This document shows positions 16,618 to 24,230 of a stretch of DNA of 64,000 nucleotides, one piece after another (positions within the stretch are counted from its first letter, which is position 1; the number at the start of each line of letters is the position of its first letter). Source of the DNA: Streptosporangium subroseum (GTDB taxonomy: Bacteria; Actinomycetota; Actinomycetes; Streptosporangiales; Streptosporangiaceae); assembly GCF_900188345.1 (NCBI RefSeq), contig NZ_FZOD01000018.1, forward strand, positions 62,001 to 126,000, in the 5' to 3' direction. Position numbers and translations under genes: made by a program. The notes under the pieces are model-generated. The model ran no database searches, was not told where the DNA came from, and worked only from the letters and a program-made list of their open reading frames with translations.

Positions 16618-17448
16618 TCAGTGGAGCAGCTCGAAAAGCGTCAGCCACCGTTCCGGGTGGACAAACGCCACCACCGTGTCGCGATCCACGCGTGCGTCCG
16701 CGAACGCGGCGTCGACCTGGCGGGCCGGATACCGCATCCGCAGTGAGGCGTGCAGCGAGCCGCCCAGGCCGGTGAAGCCGTACTCGACGAACTCGCGCCA
16801 GGCGGTGTCCCACTCCGCGGGCAGCAGCGGGACGGGCCGGGACTCGATGCGCAGGATCGCCGAATCGACCGCCGGCACCGGCCGGAAGCTCTCACGGCCG
16901 ATGCGGCCGACCAGCTCCCAGGAGTGGCCGGGCCACGTCAGCACGGTCAGCCTGCTCCAGCGGCCGAAGTCGCCGGAGCGTTTGCGTGCGTACTCCAGTT
17001 GGGTGACCAGCGTCGCCGAGGTGAGCGCGGGCGCGCGCAGGCACCAGTCGACGATCCTGGACGTGATCGAGTAGGGGATGTTCCCGGCGACCGCGAACGG
17101 CTCGCGTGGAGCTCGCGCGGTCAGGAAGTCACCTCTGACCACCTCGATCCGGTCGTCGTCGCGGGTGCGGGCGTTGAGCCTGCCCGCCGGAAGCGGGTCG
17201 ATCTCGTAGGCCACGACCCGGGTGCAGCTCTCCGCGAGAGCGAGGGTGAGGACCCCCTCTCCCGCGCCCGGTTCCAGGACCAGCCCGTGCGGCCCGGCCG
17301 CCTTGGCCACCTGGTGGACGGCGTACGAATCGACGAGGAAATTCTGGGACAGGACGCGCCTGGCCCGGTCGCGGTCACTGAGGCCGCCCCTGTTCTTGAC
17401 CTGCTTCTGGGTGTGTGAATGGTTTCCGTGTGCGAATGAGCGCGCCAC
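16618..17448 (-). CDS. erm: 23S rRNA adenine-N6 methyltransferase, Erm type
   Basis: SAM-dependent enzyme of 276 residues that should methylate A2058 of 23S rRNA and give macrolide-lincosamide-streptogramin B resistance. Motif order: basic N-terminus with SHTQKQVKNRGG, SQNFLVD near 34-40, SAM motif LEPGAGEGVLTLA at 58-70, acidic GDFL, and the catalytic NIPYSI at 123-128. The N-terminus is of the ErmE/actinomycete kind rather than KsgA, which is longer and lacks it. GTG at 17448 is chosen because similarity starts there and AAAGGG precedes it. A leader peptide and competing hairpins lie upstream, as expected for drug-inducible erm genes. Confidence 0.88.
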   Translation of the reverse strand: MARSFAHGNHSHTQKQVKNRGGLSDRDRARRVLSQNFLVDSYAVHQVAKAAGPHGLVLEPGAGEGVLTLALAESCTRVVAYEIDPLPAGRLNARTRDDDRIEVVRGDFLTARAPREPFAVAGNIPYSITSRIVDWCLRAPALTSATLVTQLEYARKRSGDFGRWSRLTVLTWPGHSWELVGRIGRESFRPVPAVDSAILRIESRPVPLLPAEWDTAWREFVEYGFTGLGGSLHASLRMRYPARQVDAAFADARVDRDTVVAFVHPERWLTLFELLH

Positions 17449-17500
17449 AGCTGTAGCCCTTTCGGGTCCGAGAGGAATGAGGTCTCGGAGGCCCTGGGCA

Positions 17501-17549
17501 CACGCATCGGGGACGCATGGGAAAACGGAAGAGGGGTGATGCGTCCCTA
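17501..17549 (-). promoter_or_regulatory. Candidate erm attenuator (competing hairpins)
   Basis: Reading on the minus strand, GGGACGCAT overlaps the TAG of the leader peptide (17547-17539) and can pair perfectly with ATGCGTCCC (17518-17510). The same arm can alternatively pair through ACGCATC with GATGCGT at 17508-17502. Two mutually exclusive partners behind a short ORF are what a translation-dependent attenuator needs. A further 8-bp hairpin (CGCGTGTC 17671-17678 / GACACGCG 17685-17692) stands upstream of the leader. Function is inferred. Confidence 0.5.
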
Positions 17550-17621
17550 GCGGGCCAGAGCCTGGCTGCCGCGGGGACGGATCACATAGCCCACCATCGA
17601 GGGGGCGAAGAACGAGCACAT
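17547..17621 (-). CDS. Putative erm leader peptide (24 residues)
   Basis: ATG at 17621 after GGTGGA opens a 24-codon frame ending in TAG at 17547; an inner ATG would give 16 residues. It begins MCSFFAPSMVGY and its middle reads YVIRPRGSQ. RPR fits the Arg/Lys-x-Arg/Lys pattern at which macrolide-bound ribosomes are known to stall. Position about 100 bp before erm and the overlap of its stop with a hairpin arm support a regulatory leader. No other role is likely for so short a frame. The rest of the 386-bp gap (17449-17834) has no gene besides promoters for erm and the aldo-keto reductase. Confidence 0.45.
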   Translation of the reverse strand: MCSFFAPSMVGYVIRPRGSQALAR

Positions 17622-17834
17622 GGTTTCCACCGTACGGCCCGCCCCGTCGCCGTACAACGGATTTTCCACCCGCGTGTCCCGTCCGACACGCGTCTCATGT
17701 TTTGGTATTCCCGATGTTCACGTGTTGGAATTGTGGAAGTCCGAGAAAAATGCGTATCCGCAGTTGGCTCGCACCGCTCGCGGTTGATTCGGGCCGGTGG
17801 GGGCGGTTCGCGGCCGCTCAGGGAGGGATCACAG

Positions 17835-18647
17835 ATGACCACTCTGAACAACGGGGTGTCCATGCCGCAGCTGGGTTTCGGCGTGTTCCAGGTGCCCCCG
17901 GCGGAGACCGCCCAGGCGGTGACCAGGGCGCTCGAAACGGGATATCGGAGCATCGACACCGCCAGGGCCTACGGCAACGAGCGGGGTGTGGGTGAGGCGC
18001 TGGCCGCCTCAGGGCTGCCCCGTGACGAGGTGTTCGTCACCACCAAGTTGTGGAACAGCGACCAGGGGTACGACTCGACCCTCGCGGCCTTCGACGCGAG
18101 CATGGCGGATCTGCGCCTGGACCGGCTCGATCTGTATCTCATCCATTGGCCCGCACCGGCCAAGAACCTGTACGCCGAGACGTGGAAGGCGATGCAGCAG
18201 CTGTACACCGACGGCCGGGTCCGTGCCATCGGTGTGTCCAACTTCCAGCCCGCCCACCTGACGCGCCTCATGGATGACGGGGGCATCGTCCCGGCGGTCA
18301 ACCAGATCGAGCTCCACCCCGCCCTGCAACAGGCCGAGCTGCGTGAGTTCCACGCCGACCACGGCATCGCCACCGAGTCATGGAGCCCACTGGCCCAGGG
18401 CGCCGTGCTCAAGGACCCGGTGATCGTCGCCATCGCCGAGAAGTACGGCAAGACTCCGGCTCAGGTCGTCCTGCGCTGGCACCTCGATCTGGGGAACATC
18501 GTGATCCCCAAGTCGGTCACCCCATCGCGGATCAGGGAGAACCTCGACATTTTCGACTTCGCCCTGACCGAGGGGGACATCGCGGAGATCGCCCGTCTGG
18601 ACAGAGGCACCCGCACCGGCCCGGACCCCGACACCTTCAACGGCTGA
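17835..18647 (+). CDS. Aldo/keto reductase (AKR5-like)
   Basis: NADPH-dependent reductase of 270 residues, TIM-barrel fold. The AKR catalytic tetrad is visible: Asp41 and Tyr46 in SIDTARAYGNE, Lys71 in TTKLW and His104 in YLIHWP. The terminal VIPKSVTPSRIRENLDIFDF is the AKR C-terminal signature (IPKS...R..eN). It resembles 2,5-diketo-D-gluconate reductase-type enzymes; the natural substrate is unknown. The start at 17835 is preceded by GGGAGGG. Divergent from the erm leader. Confidence 0.92.
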   Translation: MTTLNNGVSMPQLGFGVFQVPPAETAQAVTRALETGYRSIDTARAYGNERGVGEALAASGLPRDEVFVTTKLWNSDQGYDSTLAAFDASMADLRLDRLDLYLIHWPAPAKNLYAETWKAMQQLYTDGRVRAIGVSNFQPAHLTRLMDDGGIVPAVNQIELHPALQQAELREFHADHGIATESWSPLAQGAVLKDPVIVAIAEKYGKTPAQVVLRWHLDLGNIVIPKSVTPSRIRENLDIFDFALTEGDIAEIARLDRGTRTGPDPDTFNG

Positions 18648-18664
18648 GTACGGCCTCGGGCGGC

Positions 18665-18765
18665 TGATCCCGCCGGATCGCCACGCCGAGGTTGATCCGT
18701 CGCTGGATTGCCACGCCGGGATCGATTCACCGTCGGATTGCCACGTGGGGATCGATTCGCCATTC
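18665..18765. repeat. 30/31-bp tandem repeat downstream of the aldo/keto reductase
   Basis: GGAT(C/T)GCCACG recurs at 18674, 18705 and 18735, each followed by a variant of CGGGATCGATTC; periods 31 and 30 bp. It starts 18 bp after the stop codon and echoes CGGCTGA of the gene end. The remaining gap to 19063 is AT-richer. Just before the GH1 stop, GAGATCCGCTGTG is duplicated (about 19040 and 19076). No gene is seen between 18648 and 19063. Confidence 0.75.
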
Positions 18766-19063
18766 CGGTCGGCCCTATCCCGATATCCGGCCAACAAGGT
18801 CGTGGAATGGCGGCCGAAAGAGCCGGGACGGCGCTTTGGCGAGGTGCTCTGTCGGCTCATGTCGCGCCCGCGGAGCGGGTATTCTCCTGCGGGTCCGTCC
18901 CCGCGTGCGTGAATGTACATTCAGCTCTCTGATCGATGATCTTAAGCTGTATTCATGACGTTGCTGGAGAAGTTTTTCAGGTCGGTTCGGGAGTCCAATT
19001 CGGATTCAACGGAGAAAGCGAAGATGAGTCGTTCGAGTGAGATCCGCTGTGTGAGGTTTTCTC

Positions 19064-20377
19064 TCAGTCTTGCGAGATCCGCTGTGCGAGCCAGTGGTAG
19101 GACGCCTTCGGGGTGCGGGTCCCGGTGGCGAAGTCGACGTGGACCAGGCCGAAGCGCTGGTTGTAGCCCTCGGCCCACTCGAAGTTGTCCAGCAGGGACC
19201 AGACGTAGTAGCCGCGCACGTCAACCCCCTCGGCCCCGGCTTTTTCCACGGCTTTGATGTGGCCGTCGAGGTAGGCGATCCTGGCCTGGTCGTCGACCGT
19301 TCCGCCGGGGCCGACGTCGTCGGGCTGGGAGCAGCCGTTCTCGGTGACGTAGACCGGGGGGAGGGCGTCGCCGTAGCGCGCCTTGAGGCCGACCAGAAGT
19401 TCGCGCAGGCCGTCGGGAACGACGGGCCAGCCGAAGGCGGTGGTGGGATAACCGGTGATACCGGCGTCCTCGAAGGGAAGGCCCTCGCCGGTGGGGGCGG
19501 TGATCCGGGTGGGGTTGTAGTAGTTGACGCCGATGCCGTCGAGGCGGGTGCCGATCAGGTCGAGGTCGCCGTCCCTGACGCAGTCGAGGCTCACCCCATA
19601 CGCCGATAAATCCGGATACGTTCCAAGAAGTACCGGGTCGTTGAACAGGCGGTTGTGGAGGGCGTCGTAGGCGTCGGCGGCGGCCAGGTCGGCGGGGTCC
19701 GCGGAGGCGGGCCAGACCGGCGTGCAGTTGTTGGTGATCAGCACCTTCTCCGCGCCCCGCGCCCTGAGTTCCCGTACGGCGAGGCCGTGCCCGAGCAGCT
19801 GGTGATGGGCCGCCGGAAGCGCGTCCAGGACCAGGGCCCTGCCGGGGGCGTGGTTGCCCAGCGCGTAGCCGTACACCATGTGGATGAAGGGTTCGTTCAG
19901 CGTGATCCACATCGGGATCCGGTCGGCGAGCCGGTCGGCCACGATGGCGGCGTACTCGGCGAACCGGTAGGAGGTGTCGCGGTTAAGCCAGCCGCCCTCG
20001 TCCTCCAGGGCCTGGGGCAGGTCCCAGTGGAACAGCGTGGCCGCGGCGGCGATGCCCTTCTCACAGAGCGCGTCCGTCAGCCGGTCGTAGAAGTCCAGGC
20101 CAGCCGGGTTGGCCTCGCCCCTGCCGTCGGGCTGGATCCGCGGCCAGGCGATGGAGAAGCGGTAGGAGTTCACCCCGAGATCGCTCATCAGCGCGACGTC
20201 CTCGGGCCAGCGGTGATAGTGGTCGCAGGCCACGTCCCCGGTGTCCCCGCCGCGCACCCTGCCGGGCTCGTGGGTGAAGGTGTCCCAGATCGAGACGCCC
20301 CGGCCGTCCTCGGCGACGGCGCCCTCGATCTGGTAGGACGCGGTAGCCGTACCCCACAGGAACATCCCGACCTCCAC
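19064..20377 (-). CDS. Glycoside hydrolase family 1 beta-glucosidase
   Basis: Intracellular retaining beta-glucosidase of 437 residues, near the usual length. It begins with FLWGTATASYQIEGA, the GH1 N-terminal signature. The acid/base glutamate is Glu162 in TLNEP and the nucleophile is Glu346 in VTENG; NYYNP (about 285) and WSLLDNFEWAEGY near the end line the sugar pocket. It would release glucose from cellobiose or plant glycosides. No signal peptide. The start is GTG at 20377; an ATG 12 bases later is possible. The divergent TetR-type gene 57 bp away is a candidate regulator. Confidence 0.93.
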   Translation of the reverse strand: MEVGMFLWGTATASYQIEGAVAEDGRGVSIWDTFTHEPGRVRGGDTGDVACDHYHRWPEDVALMSDLGVNSYRFSIAWPRIQPDGRGEANPAGLDFYDRLTDALCEKGIAAAATLFHWDLPQALEDEGGWLNRDTSYRFAEYAAIVADRLADRIPMWITLNEPFIHMVYGYALGNHAPGRALVLDALPAAHHQLLGHGLAVRELRARGAEKVLITNNCTPVWPASADPADLAAADAYDALHNRLFNDPVLLGTYPDLSAYGVSLDCVRDGDLDLIGTRLDGIGVNYYNPTRITAPTGEGLPFEDAGITGYPTTAFGWPVVPDGLRELLVGLKARYGDALPPVYVTENGCSQPDDVGPGGTVDDQARIAYLDGHIKAVEKAGAEGVDVRGYYVWSLLDNFEWAEGYNQRFGLVHVDFATGTRTPKASYHWLAQRISQD

Positions 20378-20434
20378 ATGTGTGAGTGTGGCTCATGTTA
20401 ACCCGGGCGGGCCCGCGTGGTGGATGATGGAGTG

Positions 20435-21091
20435 ATGACGAACGCTTCCGGAGGAACGCTGCGCCGTCGTCCCGCTCAGCGCCGCAGCCTTGAACGGGTT
20501 GAGCGCATGCTGGACGAGTGCGCGCGACTGCTGGACGAGGTCGGCTACGAGGCGCTGACCACCAAGGAGGTCGCGCGCCGCGCAGAGGTGCCCATCGGCA
20601 CCTTCTACCAGTTCTTCTCCGACAAGCACGGACTGGTGCGCGCGCTGGCGTTGCGCAACCTGGAGGCGTTCCTCAACCGGATCATCGGCAGGCTGGGAAG
20701 CGCGAAGTTGTCGGACTGGACCGAGATGGTGGATCTCTCGATCGACGAGTTCGTCGCGATGAAGCGGTCGACGCCGGGTTTCGCCGTCGTCGACTTCGGA
20801 GAGGTGCTCATCACCCCGGGCGGTCCGGCGATCAAGGGAACCGAGCGGATGCTCGACGCCGCGCTGGAGAACAACGTCATCGTGGCCGACCGGCTCCGCG
20901 GGATCACGGTGGAGATGCTCGGTGTCCCGATCGGGCCGGATCTGGACCGGGCGCTGATCGTCGCGGTCGAGGCCGCCGACGCGGTGCTCAAGCTCGCCTT
21001 CCGCTCCCGGACCGACGGCGACCCCGAGTTGATCGCCGAGTGCAAACACCTGGTCCGCCGCTACCTGTCCGCGCATCTGTCCCCGGAATGA
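20435..21091 (+). CDS. TetR/AcrR family transcriptional regulator
   Basis: Regulator of 218 residues. The N-terminal HTH (RRSLERVERMLDECARLL, then GYEALTTKEVARRAEVPIGTFYQFFSDKHGLV, about residues 20-65) is characteristic; the C-terminal ligand domain is of the common actinobacterial type. It is divergent from the GH1 gene with 57 bp between starts, so it may repress it. Start uncertain: GTG at 20417 and 20432 are in frame. The 3' end including TGA begins a tandem repeat array. Confidence 0.9.
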   Translation: MTNASGGTLRRRPAQRRSLERVERMLDECARLLDEVGYEALTTKEVARRAEVPIGTFYQFFSDKHGLVRALALRNLEAFLNRIIGRLGSAKLSDWTEMVDLSIDEFVAMKRSTPGFAVVDFGEVLITPGGPAIKGTERMLDAALENNVIVADRLRGITVEMLGVPIGPDLDRALIVAVEAADAVLKLAFRSRTDGDPELIAECKHLVRRYLSAHLSPE

Positions 21092-21245
21092 CGCCGGGTG
21101 CCTCGGGCTCTCTTGTGGTGACGCCGGATGTCCCATGGCGGGCCGGGCGTTCCCGGAACGGCGGTGAGTGCCTCGGGCTCTTGCGGTGACACCGGATGCC
21201 CCTACGGCGGGCCGGGCCCCGGAATGGCGGCGAATGCCCGGAGGG
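21072..21245. repeat. Tandem duplication of the TetR-gene 3' end (about 70-bp period)
   Basis: The gene end CCCCGGAATGACGCC, with the stop codon, starts a unit containing GTGCCTCGGGCTCT, GGTGACGCCGGATG and GGCGGGCCGGGC. A second copy follows about 72 bp later (CCCGGAACGGCGG, GTGCCTCGGGCTCT, GGTGACACCGGATG), and a third partial copy starts CCCGGAATGGCGGCG. A last CCGGAATGA remnant stands at about 21273. The copies differ by point changes and small indels. Confidence 0.8.
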
Positions 21246-21287
21246 CGGTGCCGGGCGTGTGCTCGTGCACTGCCGGAATGACATGAC

Positions 21288-21318
21288 TTGACCTGAAGTG
21301 CACTCCAGGTGGGATGCT
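21288..21318 (+). promoter_or_regulatory. MerR-type promoter with 19-bp spacer and embedded palindrome
   Basis: -35 TTGACC (21288-21293) and -10 GATGCT (21313-21318) are separated by 19 bp, the overlong spacer typical of MerR-activated promoters. The interrupted palindrome ACCTG-A-AGTGCACT-C-CAGGT (21291-21310) sits in the spacer exactly where MerR proteins bind. The expected transcription start is at about 21325, next to the GTG start of the merR gene, so the mRNA would be leaderless. Confidence 0.78.
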
Positions 21319-21325
21319 GCCAGAT

Positions 21326-21688
21326 GTGAGTGTGTACACGCCAGGACAGGTAGTGGAGGAGACCGGCTTCAGCCTCGACACGCTGCGCTACTACGAGCGG
21401 ATCGGGCTGCTGAAGTCCATCGGTCGCAACTCGGCCGGACAGCGTCGGTTCACCCAGGAGGACGTCGGCTGGCTCGGCATGGTCCGCTGCCTGCGCGACA
21501 CCGGGATGCCGATCGTGGAGATGATCCGTTTCGCGGAGCTGACCCGGGCGGGCGAGCACACGGTGTGCGAGCGGATCGCATTGCTCGAAGCCCATGACCA
21601 GCGGGTACGGGCCCAGGTCGACAACCTGCGCGAGAAACAGGCGGTGATCCGGAGCAAGATCGGATACTACCGTTCGGTGATCGACTAG
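21326..21688 (+). CDS. MerR family transcriptional regulator
   Basis: Regulator of 120 residues. The N-terminal winged helix is clear (YTPGQVVEETGFSLDTLRYYERIGLL), followed by RRFTQEDVGWLGMVRCLRDTGMP and a C-terminal coiled coil that dimerises (about residues 75-118). No cysteines positioned for metal sensing are evident, so the ligand is more likely organic. An ATG at 21314 is rejected as start because it lies within the -10 element; GTG 21326 coincides with the predicted transcript 5' end. Autoregulated by its own promoter; a possible target is the LLM oxidoreductase 314 bp downstream. Confidence 0.9.
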   Translation: MSVYTPGQVVEETGFSLDTLRYYERIGLLKSIGRNSAGQRRFTQEDVGWLGMVRCLRDTGMPIVEMIRFAELTRAGEHTVCERIALLEAHDQRVRAQVDNLREKQAVIRSKIGYYRSVID

Positions 21689-22002
21689 TCTGCGTTCCTC
21701 AACGGAGGTTGCGAACGCGCGGCGGAGAACCCGAGGCCCTCGCGACGGCGTTCACCGCCCGCGCCGCCTCCGCGGACCCCGGCACCGTCAACCGGGAGCT
21801 GCCGGTGTTCAAAGCGGCGGTCGCCTGGTGGCTCTTTACGGGCATGCTTTTCACGCGTGGGTGACCGCCGCTCCAAGGGGCGAAAAGGTTGTGGCCAGAG
21901 ATGCGGCATGGTCGCATCAGCGGAGATGCGACGGGCATGGTGACCGGGGTAGGCAGCGCAACCGGTGGTGGCTCGCCGGTGGTGAGAACCTCGGGGGGAC
22001 GC
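21689..22002. other. Intergenic region upstream of the LLM oxidoreductase
   Basis: No gene is visible. A small inverted repeat TCGCATC (21912-21918) / GATGCGA (21925-21931) with a 6-base loop lies 72 bp before the oxidoreductase start and could be an operator. The frame of the downstream gene stays open through part of this region without any resemblance to the family. Confidence 0.4.
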
Positions 22003-22878
22003 ATGAAAGTCGGTCTCGGCCTGCCCATCAGCGAACCCGCGGCCCTGCTGGAGTGGGCTCGGGGCGCGGACGCGGGCCCGTTCAGCACGCTCGGCTTGCT
22101 TGATCGTCTCGTCTACGACAATCCCGAGCCCCTCGTGGCCCTGGCCGTGCTCGCGGGGGCGACCTCCAGAATCCGCCTGCAGACCGAGGTGCTGCTCGCC
22201 CCGCTCCGCGAGCCGGCCTTGCTGGCCAAGCAGTGCGCGACCCTGGACCGCATGTCGGGAGGGCGCTTCACGCTCGGCGTCGGTTTGGGGGCGCGCCGGG
22301 ACGACTACGAGGCCGCGGGTGCGGACGTGCACCGGCGCGGGGCGCGGCTGGAGGAGATGATGGAGGTGATGCGCCGCATCTGGTCGGGCGAGCCGTACGG
22401 CGAGGGGATCGGCCCGATCGGGCCCGAGCCTGCACGCCGGGGCGGCCCGGAAGTGTTGTTCGGCGCCTTCAGCCCGGTCGGGATCCGTCGTGCAGCCCGC
22501 CTGGGTGACGGCTTCCTGTGCGCGGCACATCTCGCCGACGCCGAGGATCTGTTCCGGGCCACCGAGACGGAGTGGCAGGCTCAGGGACGCACGGGCCGTC
22601 CCCGGCTGGTGGCCCAGTTCAACGCCGCCCTGGGGCCGGATCACCTGATCAAGGAGGCGCGTGACCGGTTGTACGACTACTACGGCGGTCCCCACTACAT
22701 GAACCTGCCGGCCGGTTTCGCCGACGGTGCGGTGGCGAGCATGCTCACCACGTCCGACCAGATCCGCGACACGGCCACCCGGATGGCGGACATCGGCGCC
22801 GATGAGGTCATGTTCTACTGCTGGAACTCGGACGTAGGCCAGGTGGATCGCTTCGCCGGGGCACTCAGCGGCACGTGA
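22003..22878 (+). CDS. LLM class flavin-dependent oxidoreductase
   Basis: Luciferase-like monooxygenase of 291 residues, TIM barrel using FMN or F420. Typical segments: KVGLGLPISEP at the start, LQTEVLLAPLREPALLAKQCATLDRMSGGRFTLGVGLG near 65-105, then a helix RRGARLEEMMEVMRRIW, and the C-terminal ADIGADEVMFYCW. These proteins oxidise or reduce many substrates and the specific reaction cannot be read. Start at 22003 follows GGGGGGACGC; the frame runs upstream without similarity. Confidence 0.88.
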   Translation: MKVGLGLPISEPAALLEWARGADAGPFSTLGLLDRLVYDNPEPLVALAVLAGATSRIRLQTEVLLAPLREPALLAKQCATLDRMSGGRFTLGVGLGARRDDYEAAGADVHRRGARLEEMMEVMRRIWSGEPYGEGIGPIGPEPARRGGPEVLFGAFSPVGIRRAARLGDGFLCAAHLADAEDLFRATETEWQAQGRTGRPRLVAQFNAALGPDHLIKEARDRLYDYYGGPHYMNLPAGFADGAVASMLTTSDQIRDTATRMADIGADEVMFYCWNSDVGQVDRFAGALSGT

Positions 22879-22912
22879 AAGCCGCCGAAACCTCTCAGGC
22901 CGGCGGTGACTC

Positions 22913-22934
22913 GTGGGCCGGTGTGCCGGCCCAC
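22913..22934. terminator. Bidirectional hairpin terminator
   Basis: Arms GTGGGCCGG (22913-22921) and CCGGCCCAC (22926-22934) with a TGTG loop lie between the convergent LLM oxidoreductase and SDR genes and can serve both. Confidence 0.65.
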
Positions 22935-22989
22935 CGGCGAGGGACGCATCCCGATCTCCCTCGACGGGCCACCAGCCCGGCGAGCTCGG

Positions 22990-23757
22990 TCAGAACCAGC
23001 CGCCGTCGGCCTGGATGGTCCGGCCGGTGATGAACGAGGCATCGTCCGAGACCAGGAACGAGACGACCGCGGCGATCTCAGCGGGCTGGGCCATCCTCCC
23101 GAGCGAACTGGTGGTGCGGATCACGGTACCGAAATCCGCGTCGACGTCGGGATGGACGTACCGGGAACCCGCATGGTCGGACATGTCGGTGACGGTTCCC
23201 CCGGGCGCGATGGCATTGATGGTGATACCGCGCCGGCCGAGTTCCGGGCTGAGGTTGAGCGCGATGCATTCGACCGCAGCCTTACTCGACGCGTAAAGAG
23301 CGTGGTAAAAGACCGTCTTGTGAGCACTCGCCGATGACGTCAGCACGATCTTCCCTCCTTCGCCCATATGCCGTACCGCGTTCTGTACGGCGAAGAACTG
23401 GCCTCGTACGTTGATGGCGAAGACACGGTCGAAGTCGGCAGGGGTGATCGCGTCCAGCTTGCCGAAGTGCTCGATTCCGGCGTTGCTGACCAGGATGTCG
23501 AGTCCGCCGAGAGCATCGGCGGCCTGATCGGTCATCCGCCGGATCTGGTCCGGATCGCTGACGTCCGCCTTGATCGCGACCGCGTGGCGGCCATCGGCGG
23601 TGATCTCGGCGGCGAGTGCGTCGGCGTCATGGCCGCTGCTCCGGTAGTTGATCGCAACATCGGCCCTGTCAGCGGCGAGCCTGCGCACCACTGCCGCACC
23701 GATCCCTCGTGCACCCCCGGTGACCAGGGCCTTCCTGCCTGCCAGCTTTCCGCTCAT
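22990..23757 (-). CDS. SDR family oxidoreductase
   Basis: Classical SDR of 255 residues. TGGARGIG at 13-20, SNAG at 91-94 (an S in place of the first N of NNAG), Ser141/142, Tyr155 and Lys159 in YASSK, and a C-terminal ITGRTIQADGGWF are all in place. The overall pattern is close to the tetrahydroxynaphthalene/versicolorin-reductase-like subgroup, but the substrate is not predictable. Monocistronic and convergent with the LLM oxidoreductase. Confidence 0.92.
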   Translation of the reverse strand: MSGKLAGRKALVTGGARGIGAAVVRRLAADRADVAINYRSSGHDADALAAEITADGRHAVAIKADVSDPDQIRRMTDQAADALGGLDILVSNAGIEHFGKLDAITPADFDRVFAINVRGQFFAVQNAVRHMGEGGKIVLTSSASAHKTVFYHALYASSKAAVECIALNLSPELGRRGITINAIAPGGTVTDMSDHAGSRYVHPDVDADFGTVIRTTSSLGRMAQPAEIAAVVSFLVSDDASFITGRTIQADGGWF

Positions 23758-24230
23758 CGGTCTTCTCCCTTCACGGGGATCCGGCGATCATGCCAAACGC
23801 GGATGGCGCGGGGTACGGGTCCCGGAACTGACGGCAGCAGGTGACTTCTTCGCCTCGCACACGCAGTGGAGGGCTGCCGTGGTCGTCCTCGTCGCGGTGG
23901 GCGCGTCCTCGTTCACCATCGGACCTCAGTACCAGTATCGCCCCGGCATGGGCACAGGCGCCGCTCGGAGCACGGTCGACCGGCAATCAGAACCTGGCCG
24001 AGTTGATCCTCAGCTTGAACCGGATGCCGGCGGGGTAGGCGAGCCACTTCGGACGCGAAGTATCCAAGGCGATCTTCAACGCGATCGGCGTCTTCACCTG
24101 AGGACGATCAATGCGCTGGATCCGCCGCAACCACACGGGCAAGGCCCGGGTGCCGGAGAACAGCGGACCGAAAACGTGCGCTGGGGGCTGACGGCGCAGC
24201 TCAATGATGGGATGAGGGCGGTTACGGCCG
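23758..24230. other. Intergenic region with an unidentified open stretch
   Basis: No recognised gene. On the minus strand about 24220-23987 a frame reads RALPVWLRRIQRIDRPQVK and ends with PAGIRFKLRINSARF before a stop. It has protein-like composition and no start with a ribosome binding site. It could be the remnant of a larger gene or chance. Confidence 0.3.

Noticed and set aside
17121..17507. A 128-codon frame overlapping the erm start
   Set aside because: It is the +1 shadow of erm with a low-complexity product; the methylase motifs are in the other frame.
21314..21325. ATG at 21314 as the merR start
   Set aside because: It lies inside the predicted -10 element, so it would not be transcribed.
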